IMG/VR virus record: IMGVR_UViG_3300007346_000151
Location: 1-28,956 of that record
Reading direction: 5' to 3' (one strand)
Origin: a virus
DNA: 28,956 nt
Position numbers and translations under genes: made by a program. Positions 19,642-27,859 of the stretch are shown piece by piece; position 1 is the first letter of the stretch, and each line of letters begins with the position of its first letter. Under the pieces are notes generated by a model. It saw only the letters and a list, made by a program, of their open reading frames with translations, did no database searches and was not told the origin of the DNA.

Positions 19642-20127
19642 TCAATCCTCATTGTAATACAGGGTGATCATTATCGAATCCACAGTGCCTGACTTAGCCG
19701 TGGTTTCTACCCACAGATACGAGTTCGCCACAATCGTCGGGTCATCGAAAGTGGTGATTTCATCGCCAGAGGTTACGCTTGTCGTTGTGGTTCCACCAGT
19801 GACGATCTCGCTTCCAGCTGCCGATCTGTCCGTCCCGTGACGAATAGTCCATGTCAAAGACGGGGTCGCGCTACCCACGAGGACAGCGCGGAGCTTGTAC
19901 ACCGTGCTTGCCGTGTCGAGGAAGAAGAACGAAATGTCCTCTCCACCCGTGGGCAGCTCGATGGTGATTGACTTCAATTCCGGATCGTTTTGCGCGACAA
20001 GCTCACGGGTCGTTCCATCCGACTTCTTCATCCGGAGGTTTCCGGTGGCTTCATCTGCGTAGATACTGATCTTGTCCGACGGTGGCGCGGGTGGTTCTGC
20101 TCCCTTCAGCAATAGAAATTCGCTCAT
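19642..20127 (-). CDS. Virion-associated protein (161 aa)
   Basis: The ATG at 20125-20127 overlaps the upstream stop by four bases. The product begins MSEFLLLKGAEPPAPPSDKI. A short 'SIYADEATGNLRMKKSDGTT' start, of the kind found at the attachment ends of appendage proteins, is followed by a beta-domain with ISFFFLDTASTVYKLRAVLV and TSVTSGDEITTFDDPTIVAN and YLWVETTAKSG. The second half resembles a compact beta sandwich. Likely a minor tail or fibre accessory protein; no specific family. Confidence 0.68.
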   Translation of the reverse strand: MSEFLLLKGAEPPAPPSDKISIYADEATGNLRMKKSDGTTRELVAQNDPELKSITIELPTGGEDISFFFLDTASTVYKLRAVLVGSATPSLTWTIRHGTDRSAAGSEIVTGGTTTTSVTSGDEITTFDDPTIVANSYLWVETTAKSGTVDSIMITLYYNED

Positions 20128-20324
20128 ATCACTATCACCTTGCCTTCAATGTCGACGATCCCTTCAATATCGAATCGGTTATAAACAATCAGCTGGTATT
20201 CTACCGGAATATCAACGCGTTCGCTCTCACTCACAACCTCTTTTACAAGCGGCCATTTCATGACCGTCTCGCCCAGCTGCTGCCGGAGATCGTGAAGCGT
20301 CGACCTGTTCAGATATCGCTTCAC
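20124..20324 (-). CDS. Small hypothetical protein with GTG start (66 aa)
   Basis: The GTG at 20322-20324 overlaps the upstream stop (GTGA); GGAAGG lies just before. The product reads (M)KRYLNRSTLHDLRQQLGET and ends EGIVDIEGKVIVI. An N-terminal basic helix precedes a short beta hairpin; no family. It is translationally coupled on both sides in the late operon and probably is a virion accessory protein. Confidence 0.62.
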   Translation of the reverse strand: MKRYLNRSTLHDLRQQLGETVMKWPLVKEVVSESERVDIPVEYQLIVYNRFDIEGIVDIEGKVIVI

Positions 20325-20938
20325 ACGCCTTCCTGAGTCAGAGTGATTGAACGAGTGATCTGGCTACCTGAATCGCCGTTTTTGCGGATACGGATGATGA
20401 TCGTACACGTCCGTGTTCCGGTGGACGGGACGAAAGACAGGTAAAAACGCCGCGTGGTTCCCAACGTCTGGAAGTTTGCCGCGCTGCCTTCGGGCGGTGC
20501 GCTGGTGAGAGGCGTCCCGCTGATCGTGTAGTAATACTCGTAGTTTGAACCTGCTCCCGCAGATGGCGCGGTGCTTAGCCAGTCATTGGCATTGTCCGCT
20601 AGCCACGAACCACCGGCACTGGTCTTCAGGGTGTCGCCATCATTCTGTAGCTCGAACCCACATTCAGGCTGTGACCCCACATCCGTGGTGTTGATACTCC
20701 ACGGCGAAGTGGGAAACGAAATAGACACCAGATCATCATTGATATCACGGAACAGCTGGGCAAGGTCAGTGCCTCCAGACTTAAATCCAACATTCGCCCG
20801 TGGCGTCCCGTCTCCAATGGCTTCGTAGAGGTTCGAGATGTCAATGCCACCATCGTCGTAGTTCACGTCGGCGCGTTTCGTGTTCACACGCGACATGAAC
20901 ATCGAAGCAAAGTCTGTGCCGCTGGATTTGTAGCCCAT
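20321..20938 (-). CDS. Virion-associated protein with N-terminal GYK repeats (205 aa)
   Basis: The ATG at 20936-20938 shares a base with the upstream stop (TAATG). The product begins MGYKSSGTDFASMFMSRVNT; a second copy of the motif, VGFKSGGTDLAQLFRDINDD, follows about 50 residues later. This 'GYKxxGTDxxxLF' motif is often seen in phage appendage proteins. The rest is beta-rich (FELQNDGDTLKTSAGGSWLA, GTTRRFYLSFVPSTGTRTCT) and looks like a Big/fibronectin-like beta sandwich. Likely a minor fibre or attachment component. Confidence 0.7.
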   Translation of the reverse strand: MGYKSSGTDFASMFMSRVNTKRADVNYDDGGIDISNLYEAIGDGTPRANVGFKSGGTDLAQLFRDINDDLVSISFPTSPWSINTTDVGSQPECGFELQNDGDTLKTSAGGSWLADNANDWLSTAPSAGAGSNYEYYYTISGTPLTSAPPEGSAANFQTLGTTRRFYLSFVPSTGTRTCTIIIRIRKNGDSGSQITRSITLTQEGV

Positions 20939-22368
20939 TACGCTACCTCGTACTCCGGATGTTCATGAGCAAACAGCAGCTCTTTCACGACCAGCATCAG
21001 CGGCAGGACCAACCGGGAATAGTCGATACCGACTGCCTTGCCATTCTTGTCGTAGCTCACCGCTTCGGGAAGGATGTCGCCCACTTCGTCAGCGAACAGG
21101 CCCAGCTGCGGTGCATGGCTTGGCTCGTCGTTCAGGGTGTACGCGAAGGGTGCAAAGTTGCGGACAAAGTCAAAGGCCCGTGACCACTCCAAGTAATACT
21201 GAAGCGTCTTCTTGTCCCGCGCTGAAGTCGCATTGAACGTCGGTGCCGTGACCGTGCCAGTGAATGTCGGGCTACCGTTGCGTACGGTTGACCCGGTTCC
21301 TGTCGAGGTCGTAACGCCCGTTCCACCCTGCGATACACTCAAGACGCCTGACGTGATATCGCCAGCATCTATGTTGGCCAGCGCGTGTGTATGGCTGTCG
21401 GCGGTGGTGCCGTTGGCTGTTGCACTCGTACACGTACCCGGAGTACCCATGTTCAACGTGAGGCTTACCGGGTTCGTAGTATCTGTTCCACCGCCCGTCA
21501 GGCCGCTGCCAGCAGTGACGGTAACCTGAGAAATGTCGCCATCGCCATCACCCGTACCTGCTCCGATAAGAGATCGGATTTCAGCTCCGGTGATCCCCGT
21601 ATTCAATGACGGGGTTGCTCCGTCTGACAGGATGGCCGGAACGCCACCAGACGACAGGCCGTCGAGGGTGGTCTTGTCAGACGCGGACATGATGCCAGCC
21701 TGTGCCGTACTGGCCAACGGCAGGTTGACGTTCGTTCCTGTGGACGAGGTGACTTCGAGGGTCGAGGCATCTCTGGTCCCGATAGCAAGGTTCGTGTTGG
21801 AGAACGCCCCGCCAATCAACTGTGTGACGCGGCCATGCTTGTCGATGGTGACCGAATCAATGCCGCCCGATATGGTCTGTGCTGTACCAATGGTGGCCAA
21901 CTTGATATCGCCCGTGACGGTGATCGGGTCGGAGGTTCCAGACAAGCCTTCACCAATGTCGATGCTTGTCACCGTTCCTGTTCCGCCGCCACCATCGCCA
22001 CCGGGGATCGTGGCAGTCAGGTCGGCCCCCGTGGTCCTCGACAGCGTCAGAACACGTGACACGTCATTGAACGTCATCGCGTCAAAGACTTGGCTGAAAA
22101 TAGCCGCGTCTGTTCCAACCGCTCCAGCAGCCAATCCAGTGATCCGGTTCGACCCCATGGCCAAGTCCGCCCTCATGGTGGTCAGTCCATCGAGGTTCAG
22201 ACAAGCAGAGATGCCATCGGCCAAATCCTGATCATGGTAGTCGTGACGGTCAGCACGAATCTTGATCGGCGTTGGGGTGTTGTTCTTGTCGTCTTGCCAG
22301 ACAGTCTGTCCGGTAGAGCCAACATCATTTGTCCGGATAAACTTATTTTGTGCTACGTCCCATGGCAT
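20938..22368 (-). CDS. Tail fibre with S74-like C-terminal chaperone domain (476 aa)
   Basis: The start is the ATG at 22366-22368 behind CTGAGGACTGAAAA. The N-terminus MPWDVAQNKFIRTNDVGSTG and the following KIRADRHDYHDQDLADGISA form the virion-attachment part, the 'HDxHDxxLADGI' segment being a common fibre start. The shaft is Gly/Thr/Ser-rich with a SHTHALA motif at about 330. The C-terminal 95 residues start SARDKKTLQYYLEW and contain APQLGLFADEVGDILPEAV and DYSRLVLPLMLVVKEL, a clear intramolecular chaperone of peptidase S74 type. Ser382 and the following Lys match the usual self-cleaving Ser-Lys dyad, although the canonical SDxRLK reads SARDKK. Such domains assemble the trimer and then cut themselves off. 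Confidence 0.85.
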   Translation of the reverse strand: MPWDVAQNKFIRTNDVGSTGQTVWQDDKNNTPTPIKIRADRHDYHDQDLADGISACLNLDGLTTMRADLAMGSNRITGLAAGAVGTDAAIFSQVFDAMTFNDVSRVLTLSRTTGADLTATIPGGDGGGGTGTVTSIDIGEGLSGTSDPITVTGDIKLATIGTAQTISGGIDSVTIDKHGRVTQLIGGAFSNTNLAIGTRDASTLEVTSSTGTNVNLPLASTAQAGIMSASDKTTLDGLSSGGVPAILSDGATPSLNTGITGAEIRSLIGAGTGDGDGDISQVTVTAGSGLTGGGTDTTNPVSLTLNMGTPGTCTSATANGTTADSHTHALANIDAGDITSGVLSVSQGGTGVTTSTGTGSTVRNGSPTFTGTVTAPTFNATSARDKKTLQYYLEWSRAFDFVRNFAPFAYTLNDEPSHAPQLGLFADEVGDILPEAVSYDKNGKAVGIDYSRLVLPLMLVVKELLFAHEHPEYEVA

Positions 22369-22378
22369 TTTTCAGTCC

Positions 22379-23902
22379 TCAGTGTGCGCCAGCCAGTGAG
22401 TATCTCAGTCCTGTTGATCTCCAGATCACGCTCTCACTGATCAGCGCGAATCTCACGAGCAATGATACACCGTATCCAGACGCTGACACATTCTGCCAGC
22501 CCTTGGTTGTCAGCCCGGTAGCATCATCATCAGCCCAGTCGGCTAAGTCCCAGTCAGCCACGTCCCAGACCGCTGCATTGATCGACGCAGGGACGCCCAG
22601 AGGGGCCAGTACGGGCGTTTCGTAATCGGCGTAACCGCTCAGCTCAATCAGGGATGGTTTTGGGTGTGTGGAGACAATCTGGGCCGCTACGAGGTGTTTC
22701 TGTGTTCCGGGGTTCTCCATCTGCTGGTATGCGTACAGAGCGGTGAACTCAATCTGAGCGCCCAGATCAGATGTACCCTCCAGAATCGACAGCACTTTGC
22801 CGTCGACGGCTCCACCATACAGACGCTCTTGGTGGACACACATGGTGATGGCGTTGATCCCGGTGAACTTGCACCACCGCTTTGTCACTGAGTTCATTAC
22901 GTGCTGCTGGAAGGTGTCGTCTGAAATCGGCACGTTGAACAGGAACAGACCATCACGCTGAAACAGAGTGCATTCCCACCCGTAATTGTCGCCATACGTT
23001 GCAGTGGCGTCCGTGACAGCAGAGTGGATCAGCTGCGAGAAGGCCGTAACGTCTGAGGTCCGGCCCTGCTGCAAGATCGTGGACAGGGCTACATAACCGT
23101 CTTTGGTCATGATGATCGTGTCCGCGCCGTACTTGGCGTAGCCACGTATCGAAAGCGGTTCTGCGGTCACGTACCGCCCAACCATTTCCCAGTATCCACC
23201 TGTTTCTGGATCATCGCCCTGATAGACAATGACCTCGCCCGTGGAGAACACAAAGACGATGTAGTCATCGCGCCCATCGCCGGAGTCAGCCTGTGTCCAC
23301 GTGGCAATGATCTGGAGCTTGCCGCCCTGCTGGGCGAACGTGCCAAGGTCGAACTTCTTCAGCGTTCCTTCGTACGCACCCGCCTGTGCGTAATAGAACG
23401 CGTTGTCATCGTCTTTCCAGTAGTACGCCCTGCCTTTGAATACCTCGACGCCAATGAAGTCGATGCCCACGGAATCGGAGTCAATCAAATCCCTGATCGT
23501 GGTGCCGTCGTAGACCTGTGCATTGTCGGTTCCGTTGCAGAGCAGCAAGACACTGTTCTCGTCCGCCTTGCGGAAGTTCGAGCATTGCCACTTGCTGTTG
23601 CTGTACGTGCTGGCCGCAGCAATCTGGGTCACGGTGGGGTCGGAATTAATCGACCAGATACCACCGTTCGAGGCAGCAATCAGCTGTTTCGTTGTCAGGC
23701 CGTTGAACGAGAAGACCGTTTCTACCGGAGCTGCCGTACCCAGATCAACGTATGTATCGGTGCCACGGCGGGTATCGCAGCGGCCTGCGCCGGGAATGAT
23801 GTTGTCGAGGATAATGGCCGCAGTCGGCGGCATGTTGTCCTTCGCGTGAAACGCATTCCAGCCTTCGATTGGTGCGTCGAGTGAAATGAGTTGTGAAGGC
23901 AT
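22379..23902 (-). CDS. Tail hub or nozzle beta-propeller-like protein (507 aa)
   Basis: The product begins MPSQLISLDAPIEGWNAFHA. The start 'APIEGWNAxxAxxxMPxxxAxxLDNxxPxxGxxxxRxGxxTY' is characteristic of a podovirus tail protein family of about 500-700 residues. Many beta segments follow, including IAASNGGIWSIN, VLLLCNGTDNAQVYDG and FVFSTGEVIVYQGDDPE, fitting a propeller-like hub. It is immediately downstream of the adaptor gene, as tubular protein B or nozzle proteins are. It probably forms the tail tube end through which DNA passes. The exact homolog name cannot be fixed by eye. Confidence 0.78.
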   Translation of the reverse strand: MPSQLISLDAPIEGWNAFHAKDNMPPTAAIILDNIIPGAGRCDTRRGTDTYVDLGTAAPVETVFSFNGLTTKQLIAASNGGIWSINSDPTVTQIAAASTYSNSKWQCSNFRKADENSVLLLCNGTDNAQVYDGTTIRDLIDSDSVGIDFIGVEVFKGRAYYWKDDDNAFYYAQAGAYEGTLKKFDLGTFAQQGGKLQIIATWTQADSGDGRDDYIVFVFSTGEVIVYQGDDPETGGYWEMVGRYVTAEPLSIRGYAKYGADTIIMTKDGYVALSTILQQGRTSDVTAFSQLIHSAVTDATATYGDNYGWECTLFQRDGLFLFNVPISDDTFQQHVMNSVTKRWCKFTGINAITMCVHQERLYGGAVDGKVLSILEGTSDLGAQIEFTALYAYQQMENPGTQKHLVAAQIVSTHPKPSLIELSGYADYETPVLAPLGVPASINAAVWDVADWDLADWADDDATGLTTKGWQNVSASGYGVSLLVRFALISESVIWRSTGLRYSLAGAH

Positions 23903-23905
23903 TCT

Positions 23906-24592
23906 TTACGTCCTGTACAGCGGGTAATACGGGTCGCGCCTCGTGGTTTTGGGACGGCTGCTGATCTTCTGAGCGCCACTTGTTTTGGCAATCTCGCGGT
24001 TCATTCGTGCGTAGAACTTCATCAGCCACTTGTCGGCCTGAACCAGTTCCTTGGCATCGGCCCATGCTGCCTTGATTCCCTGAATAAGCATCTGGTCATT
24101 CAGGACGAAGGTATCCGTATCAGCGGTGAACAGCTCTTTGCCTGCTCCGGCCTCGCTGCGGATTACCCATTTGGATATGTACTCAAGGTCGAGAATCTTT
24201 CCGGGGTCCGTTTCTGCGACTTCAAATACATTGCCATAAAAGCGACCACGAACCGCGCCAGCTGAAGAGAGAGAGGAAAACTTCAGCTGATACCAGCATC
24301 CATCATGCACAGGGGCATCGACGGGACGGGAACCGTCACTCTCCCAGACAGAGCCGGGAACCATTGCGGAGTAGTCGCTTGGAAGCGTGTATCTTGTTTG
24401 ATTGTCTTGCAACTGGATTTGGTGGACTGTGCGAAGCGGCGTCCATGGATAAAAGTCCACGATCTCAGAGACCACCATGTTCGCAATGGAGACCATTTGC
24501 TTGTCATCCGGATCGGTGCTGTTCACAAATGAAGACCGCGCAAGAAACGTCGATTGCGTCAGCACCTCATTGAGCATGTCTTTCAAGTTCAT
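23906..24592 (-). CDS. Head-tail adaptor (tail tubular A-like, 228 aa)
   Basis: The start is the ATG at 24590-24592 behind TGAGGTAGACC. The product begins MNLKDMLNEVLTQSTFLARS, followed by DPDDKQMVSIANMVVSEIVD, FYPWTPLRTVHQIQLQ and TRYTLPSDYSAMVPGSVWES. The helical bundle, with 'YxLPxDYxxMxxxxxW' in the middle, is the pattern of podovirus head-tail adaptors (T7 gp11 / P22 gp4 type), which sit below the portal ring. Size is also usual. The gene order capsid, small gene, adaptor, hub supports this. Confidence 0.78.
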   Translation of the reverse strand: MNLKDMLNEVLTQSTFLARSSFVNSTDPDDKQMVSIANMVVSEIVDFYPWTPLRTVHQIQLQDNQTRYTLPSDYSAMVPGSVWESDGSRPVDAPVHDGCWYQLKFSSLSSAGAVRGRFYGNVFEVAETDPGKILDLEYISKWVIRSEAGAGKELFTADTDTFVLNDQMLIQGIKAAWADAKELVQADKWLMKFYARMNREIAKTSGAQKISSRPKTTRRDPYYPLYRT

Positions 24593-24600
24593 GGTCTACC

Positions 24601-25260
24601 TCACAGGGTGAGCGTGACGGTCCACTCGTCCTTTATTCTTTGATAATCGTGTTCGCGTCGAGCTGGCGCATCCCCTTGGGGAGTTCCTGACTCTGCTTCG
24701 CTTCTTCCGCTGGCTTCAGGTTCTCGTCGTCCGACATGATCAGCGTGTTGCTGTCCACGTACCTCATGCACATGGCTGGCTTCGGGGAAGACTTCGTCTC
24801 TGCTTTCTTGGCGGTGCGTTTCTTCGCTGGCATGGTTCTGTTCCTCTATGGCTTTGTTCAGTGCTGCCGCTGATCTCTTTGCGTATTCAAGATGCTCCGG
24901 CACCTGTGACCCTGCCAACTGGTCAAGAGTCAGGATGCCATAATCACGCAGCTCCTGTAAGTGGGCGAGATCAAGGTTCGGGATGATCTCGATGCCGGGT
25001 TTCTTTGACTGCTCCCGGCTGGCCAGAAACGCCCGGTATTCATCGGCGTATTCAATTACATCAGCCTTTTGAGCTTCATACGAAACAGAGTCCCGTACGC
25101 CCGGTGCTTTCAGCAGGATATAGACCTTCTTGTCGTAGACCCTCCGCCCTGCTTTATTTGATTCTTCAACATTGAGAACGGCCTGATCGAAGAACACAGC
25201 GCGTGGTTTGGGCTGCTCTCCGATGACCAGTTTCTCCAGTTCTCGTTCACTCAGTTCCAT
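24601..25260 (-). CDS. Late protein with overlapping reading frame at its end (219 aa)
   Basis: The start is the ATG at 25258-25260 behind GTGGAGGAATGT; the frame could begin at GTG 25272 but the ribosome site decides. The product begins MELSERELEKLVIGEQPKPR, then AVFFDQAVLNVEESNKAGRR, KVYILLKAPGVRDSVSYEAQ and a coiled-coil part to about residue 150. Residues 1-150 look like an ordinary virion-associated or assembly protein. Residues 151-219 are His/Arg/Glu-rich (VHEVRGQQHADHVGRREPEA) and coincide with the other frame of the nested gene, so they may be a recent extension after loss of a stop codon, or a real tail. Function unknown. Confidence 0.7.
   Translation of the reverse strand: MELSERELEKLVIGEQPKPRAVFFDQAVLNVEESNKAGRRVYDKKVYILLKAPGVRDSVSYEAQKADVIEYADEYRAFLASREQSKKPGIEIIPNLDLAHLQELRDYGILTLDQLAGSQVPEHLEYAKRSAAALNKAIEEQNHASEETHRQESRDEVFPEASHVHEVRGQQHADHVGRREPEASGRSEAESGTPQGDAPARREHDYQRIKDEWTVTLTL
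24633..24833 (-). CDS. Nested basic protein with internal repeat (66 aa)
   Basis: The ATG at 24831-24833 has GAGGAA eight bases upstream and lies wholly inside the 219-residue frame, in a different frame. The product begins MPAKKRTAKKAETKSSPKPA, a basic flexible start, and then contains two copies of an 'MRx(V/L)Dx NTxI' unit: MRYVDSNTLIM and MRQLDANTIIK. The internal repeat and composition argue that this frame is the functional one here. It lies just before the adaptor gene. Perhaps a small head or head-tail protein; no family recognised. Confidence 0.6.
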   Translation of the reverse strand: MPAKKRTAKKAETKSSPKPAMCMRYVDSNTLIMSDDENLKPAEEAKQSQELPKGMRQLDANTIIKE

Positions 25261-25280
25261 ACATTCCTCCACAGTGGGTC

Positions 25281-25335
25281 GGGGCGGCGGTGGAGGACGC
25301 CGCCCCTTCCCGATTTTCTCTGACCGGAGTCAGAG
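25281..25335 (-). promoter_or_regulatory. Two hairpins downstream of the capsid gene
   Basis: CTCTGAC/GTCAGAG (25318-25335) with a 4-base loop lies 10 bases after the capsid stop. GGGGCGGCG/CGCCGCCCC (25281-25289 and 25298-25306) is a 9-bp, G/C-only stem. No T-run follows on the leftward strand. They may stabilise capsid mRNA or partly terminate, thereby setting the high capsid to low tail-gene ratio. Confidence 0.62.
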
Positions 25336-25345
25336 GTGGTACTGA

Positions 25346-26314
25346 TTACGATCCGTCGTGCCACAGGACGCCCTGCAAGAACCGGGCATTCGTGGTCATG
25401 TTACCCATGGTCCAGTTCGGGATCACATCGTAATCCGCGTTCTCGACCTTACGGGCTTCTTCGGTGCTGAACCAGCGTTCCGGAGCTTTCTGGAACTTCA
25501 GGAAGTTGGTGTTGAGCGCGTACATGCGGCCCGGACCCGTACCAGAGGTCAGGTCTTCAGCGCACTGTGCGTCATACACCACCGGAACACCGATGAACTC
25601 CAGCGTACGGAAACCTGCGTCAGCCATCTTCGCGTTACCAACGCGCTGAATAGCCTGCAAGCTCTCCCAGTACGCCACGAACGGATTCTTCGAGGCGACC
25701 CACAGATCGGGCTGATCTGCACCACGAGTGCAGCGGAGCTGCATGTCGTTCATGTCGGCCTGAATGGTCGTCCACGCATTGGCAACGTCCTTGGCCTGAT
25801 TCTGCCACCACGGATTGGCGACCTGATCAATGCCACCGACGGTGCCTGCACCAGCGGGGTTGTCAGCGACGAGCAGACGGAGACCGCCAAACTCTTTGCC
25901 GCCGTCAGCCGTACCCAGAGAGTACAGAGCCTTGCCCGTCTTGTTCCGGAGGCCAGCGATCAGGGCGTCGATGCGGCTTTCGGCAATCGAAATCGCCTGC
26001 CACTTCGAGCGGTTCATGATCTTCTCTTTGCCGGAGATGAACGAGAACCCGCCCAGCTGCTTCCAGTCATAGACAGCTGCGTCGACCACTTCCTGCGAAG
26101 TGTCGATGGTGAAGGTCTCGAATCCATCGTAGAACTTCGTGGCCAACTCGTTGTACAGGAGGGGTTCGGTCAGATCACGACCACCGCCTGCATTTTTGAT
26201 GTTGCCACGATCTTCCATGGTGAACAGAAGACCATTGTGATTGGTGACGTTATCCGCCAGAGAGCCTCGCTTGCGAAGCGTGGTCGCCACCAATTCTGTG
26301 AGATTAACAGCCAT
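25346..26314 (-). CDS. Major capsid protein (322 aa)
   Basis: The ATG at 26312-26314 lies behind GATGAGGTATCAAACC. The product begins MAVNLTELVATTLRKRGSLA, an N-terminal helix, then NHNGLLFTMEDRGNIKNAGG. The core has WKQLGGFSFISGKEKIMNRS, the helix ESRIDALIAGLRNKTGKALY, MNDMQLRCTRGADQPDLWVA and FIGVPVVYDAQCAEDLTSGT, ending with YALNTNFLKF and a DVIPNWTMGN beta tail. This order fits HK97-fold coat proteins of small podoviruses. It follows the scaffold gene directly and has the hairpins expected of a highly expressed gene. The 322-residue length is normal. Confidence 0.88.
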   Translation of the reverse strand: MAVNLTELVATTLRKRGSLADNVTNHNGLLFTMEDRGNIKNAGGGRDLTEPLLYNELATKFYDGFETFTIDTSQEVVDAAVYDWKQLGGFSFISGKEKIMNRSKWQAISIAESRIDALIAGLRNKTGKALYSLGTADGGKEFGGLRLLVADNPAGAGTVGGIDQVANPWWQNQAKDVANAWTTIQADMNDMQLRCTRGADQPDLWVASKNPFVAYWESLQAIQRVGNAKMADAGFRTLEFIGVPVVYDAQCAEDLTSGTGPGRMYALNTNFLKFQKAPERWFSTEEARKVENADYDVIPNWTMGNMTTNARFLQGVLWHDGS

Positions 26315-26339
26315 TGGTTTGATACCTCATCAAAAAAAT

Positions 26340-27455
26340 TTAACCAACCCTGCGGTTCAGCTGGTCGAAAACATCGTTCAAGTCATCACTGAGCGATTGC
26401 TTTGGAACCTTCACTGAAGAAGCAGGACTCTTCGCAACTACGTCAACGCTCCGGGTCGCTTTATTCCGTCTCACTTGCCCATTGTTCGGGGCGGAGCTTG
26501 CAGCACGTAATGACGGGTCCATGTTCACGGCGAGGTCATACGCCTGTGCCACCTGATCACGGATAGACAGAGGCTGTCCGTATTCATTCGTGTCACGTAC
26601 GAGACCACCGCGAATCAACCCGGCAATGGCTGGTGCTACCTTTTCGATATGGGGGTGAGCGGGTTTGCCATCCTTTTGTTCGCTGATGAAGTCATTCAGT
26701 CCTTGTTGGACCTCGTTATAACGGGCAATTTGCGCCTGCTCAGTTTGAGAAACTTGCTGCTGTTGCAGGGTTCCCATCAGCTGATTAATGCGCTGTTCTT
26801 GCTCCGCTAATTGTGCCTTCGCCTGACGCTCAAAGGGGTTCAGGTATTCATCGCTGAACTGATCTTCTTGCTTCAGTGTCGAAGGGTCAACGCCGTATGC
26901 AGCTGCCATGTCCTTTAACGCTTGCTCTGGACCAACATTGGCGAGGTGCGCGGACCATGCCATCTGCGTACGGAAGGCTTGCACGGGATCGACGTTCAGG
27001 CGCTCAAACACGTTCTGATGCTGTTGTAAGGTCTCCAGCATGGGCTGAACGGTCTGGCGCATTCCGGCCAAATCCTGTGTTGCCTGAGTATATGACGCCT
27101 GCATGGGCTTGTAGATGCCTTCCAGCATCGCCTTACGGGCGTTCGGTGGGAGGTTGTTGTAAACCTCCTTGATCTCGTTCGGCCAGCGTTCAGGGGCTGG
27201 CTCGTTGTAGTCGGAGTCGGCAGCTTCTTCGATCTCGTCTTTCAGCTGCTGGTCAAGGGATTCCGATTCTTCGGCGTCCTCTTCTTCCGTTACCTCCGCT
27301 ACCTCCGCTTCCTCGTCCACCTCAGTGGCTTCTGCGGTCTCTTCAAATTCCTCCACTTCCGATGTTTCTTCCGCATCCATTTCATCGTATGCGGCTGAAA
27401 GCTCATCAGATATGGAGATGCTTTCTGGCGCTTGCTGCTCTGTTGCAGGGTCCAT
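26340..27455 (-). CDS. Capsid scaffolding protein (371 aa)
   Basis: The ATG at 27453-27455 follows AACGGAGAAGCAA. The product begins MDPATEQQAPESISISDELS. Residues 1-85 are extremely acidic (Glu/Asp runs), followed by ERWPNEIKEVYNNLPPNARK, then a Gln-rich helical and coiled-coil middle (AQLAEQEQRINQLMGTLQQQ) and a basic C-terminus with SLSDDLNDVFDQLNRRVG. Acidic start, helical middle and capsid-binding basic end are typical of scaffolds, which guide coat assembly and then leave. The position immediately upstream of the coat gene confirms the role. Confidence 0.85.
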   Translation of the reverse strand: MDPATEQQAPESISISDELSAAYDEMDAEETSEVEEFEETAEATEVDEEAEVAEVTEEEDAEESESLDQQLKDEIEEAADSDYNEPAPERWPNEIKEVYNNLPPNARKAMLEGIYKPMQASYTQATQDLAGMRQTVQPMLETLQQHQNVFERLNVDPVQAFRTQMAWSAHLANVGPEQALKDMAAAYGVDPSTLKQEDQFSDEYLNPFERQAKAQLAEQEQRINQLMGTLQQQQVSQTEQAQIARYNEVQQGLNDFISEQKDGKPAHPHIEKVAPAIAGLIRGGLVRDTNEYGQPLSIRDQVAQAYDLAVNMDPSLRAASSAPNNGQVRRNKATRSVDVVAKSPASSVKVPKQSLSDDLNDVFDQLNRRVG

Positions 27456-27466
27456 TTGCTTCTCCG

Positions 27467-27859
27467 TTAAACTATGTCCAAAAGTCCTTGATTACGCATG
27501 GTATCAGATAGCTCTTTCTTTGGCGTAATCTTCTCGATACTCTCGTTGATTTCCTTGAGAGTCTTGCTGTGTTCCTCGTCGGTTGGAGGCCCAACATCGT
27601 TCATGTCGACGAAGTTGTTTCGCTTCATGTACTCCCGGTTCTGCCGGGTCGTGGTAATGACCGGACGATCCGGGGTGGCAACGTGACGAAACGGTTCAAT
27701 AACCGGATCAACCCAGTGTACCTGCGGCGGCACAGTAAAGTGCTGGCCCATGATCTGGTCGCAGCACTTTGGACGATCCTCCTCCACGTGCGTGATGGGC
27801 AAGACCACGTTCTGCTTCATGGTCTTGCACACACCACATTTGAAGTCGTATACAGGCAT
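27467..27859 (-). CDS. Zinc-ribbon (FmdB-like) protein (130 aa)
   Basis: The ATG at 27857-27859 shares a base with the upstream stop (TAATG). The product begins MPVYDFKCGVCKTMKQNVVL, with Cys8 and Cys11, and a second pair at Cys32 and Cys33 (RPKCCDQIM). This is the FmdB/CxxC zinc-ribbon start found in many small proteins, including phage late proteins that lie between portal and scaffold genes. The rest is polar (NREYMKRNNFVDMNDVGPPT) and helical. In phages the role is unknown. Confidence 0.75.
   Translation of the reverse strand: MPVYDFKCGVCKTMKQNVVLPITHVEEDRPKCCDQIMGQHFTVPPQVHWVDPVIEPFRHVATPDRPVITTTRQNREYMKRNNFVDMNDVGPPTDEEHSKTLKEINESIEKITPKKELSDTMRNQGLLDIV

Noticed and set aside
13607-22368. 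Diversity-generating retroelement, as in some podoviruses with tail-tip variation
   Set aside because: No reverse transcriptase gene, no template/variable repeat pair and no C-type lectin target with AT-rich adenine-variable codons was found.
25358-26392. 344-residue rightward frame opposite the capsid gene
   Set aside because: It is a mirror of the capsid gene on the other strand, rich in Arg/His with no ribosome site and runs past the capsid start; the leftward frame has a clear capsid pattern.
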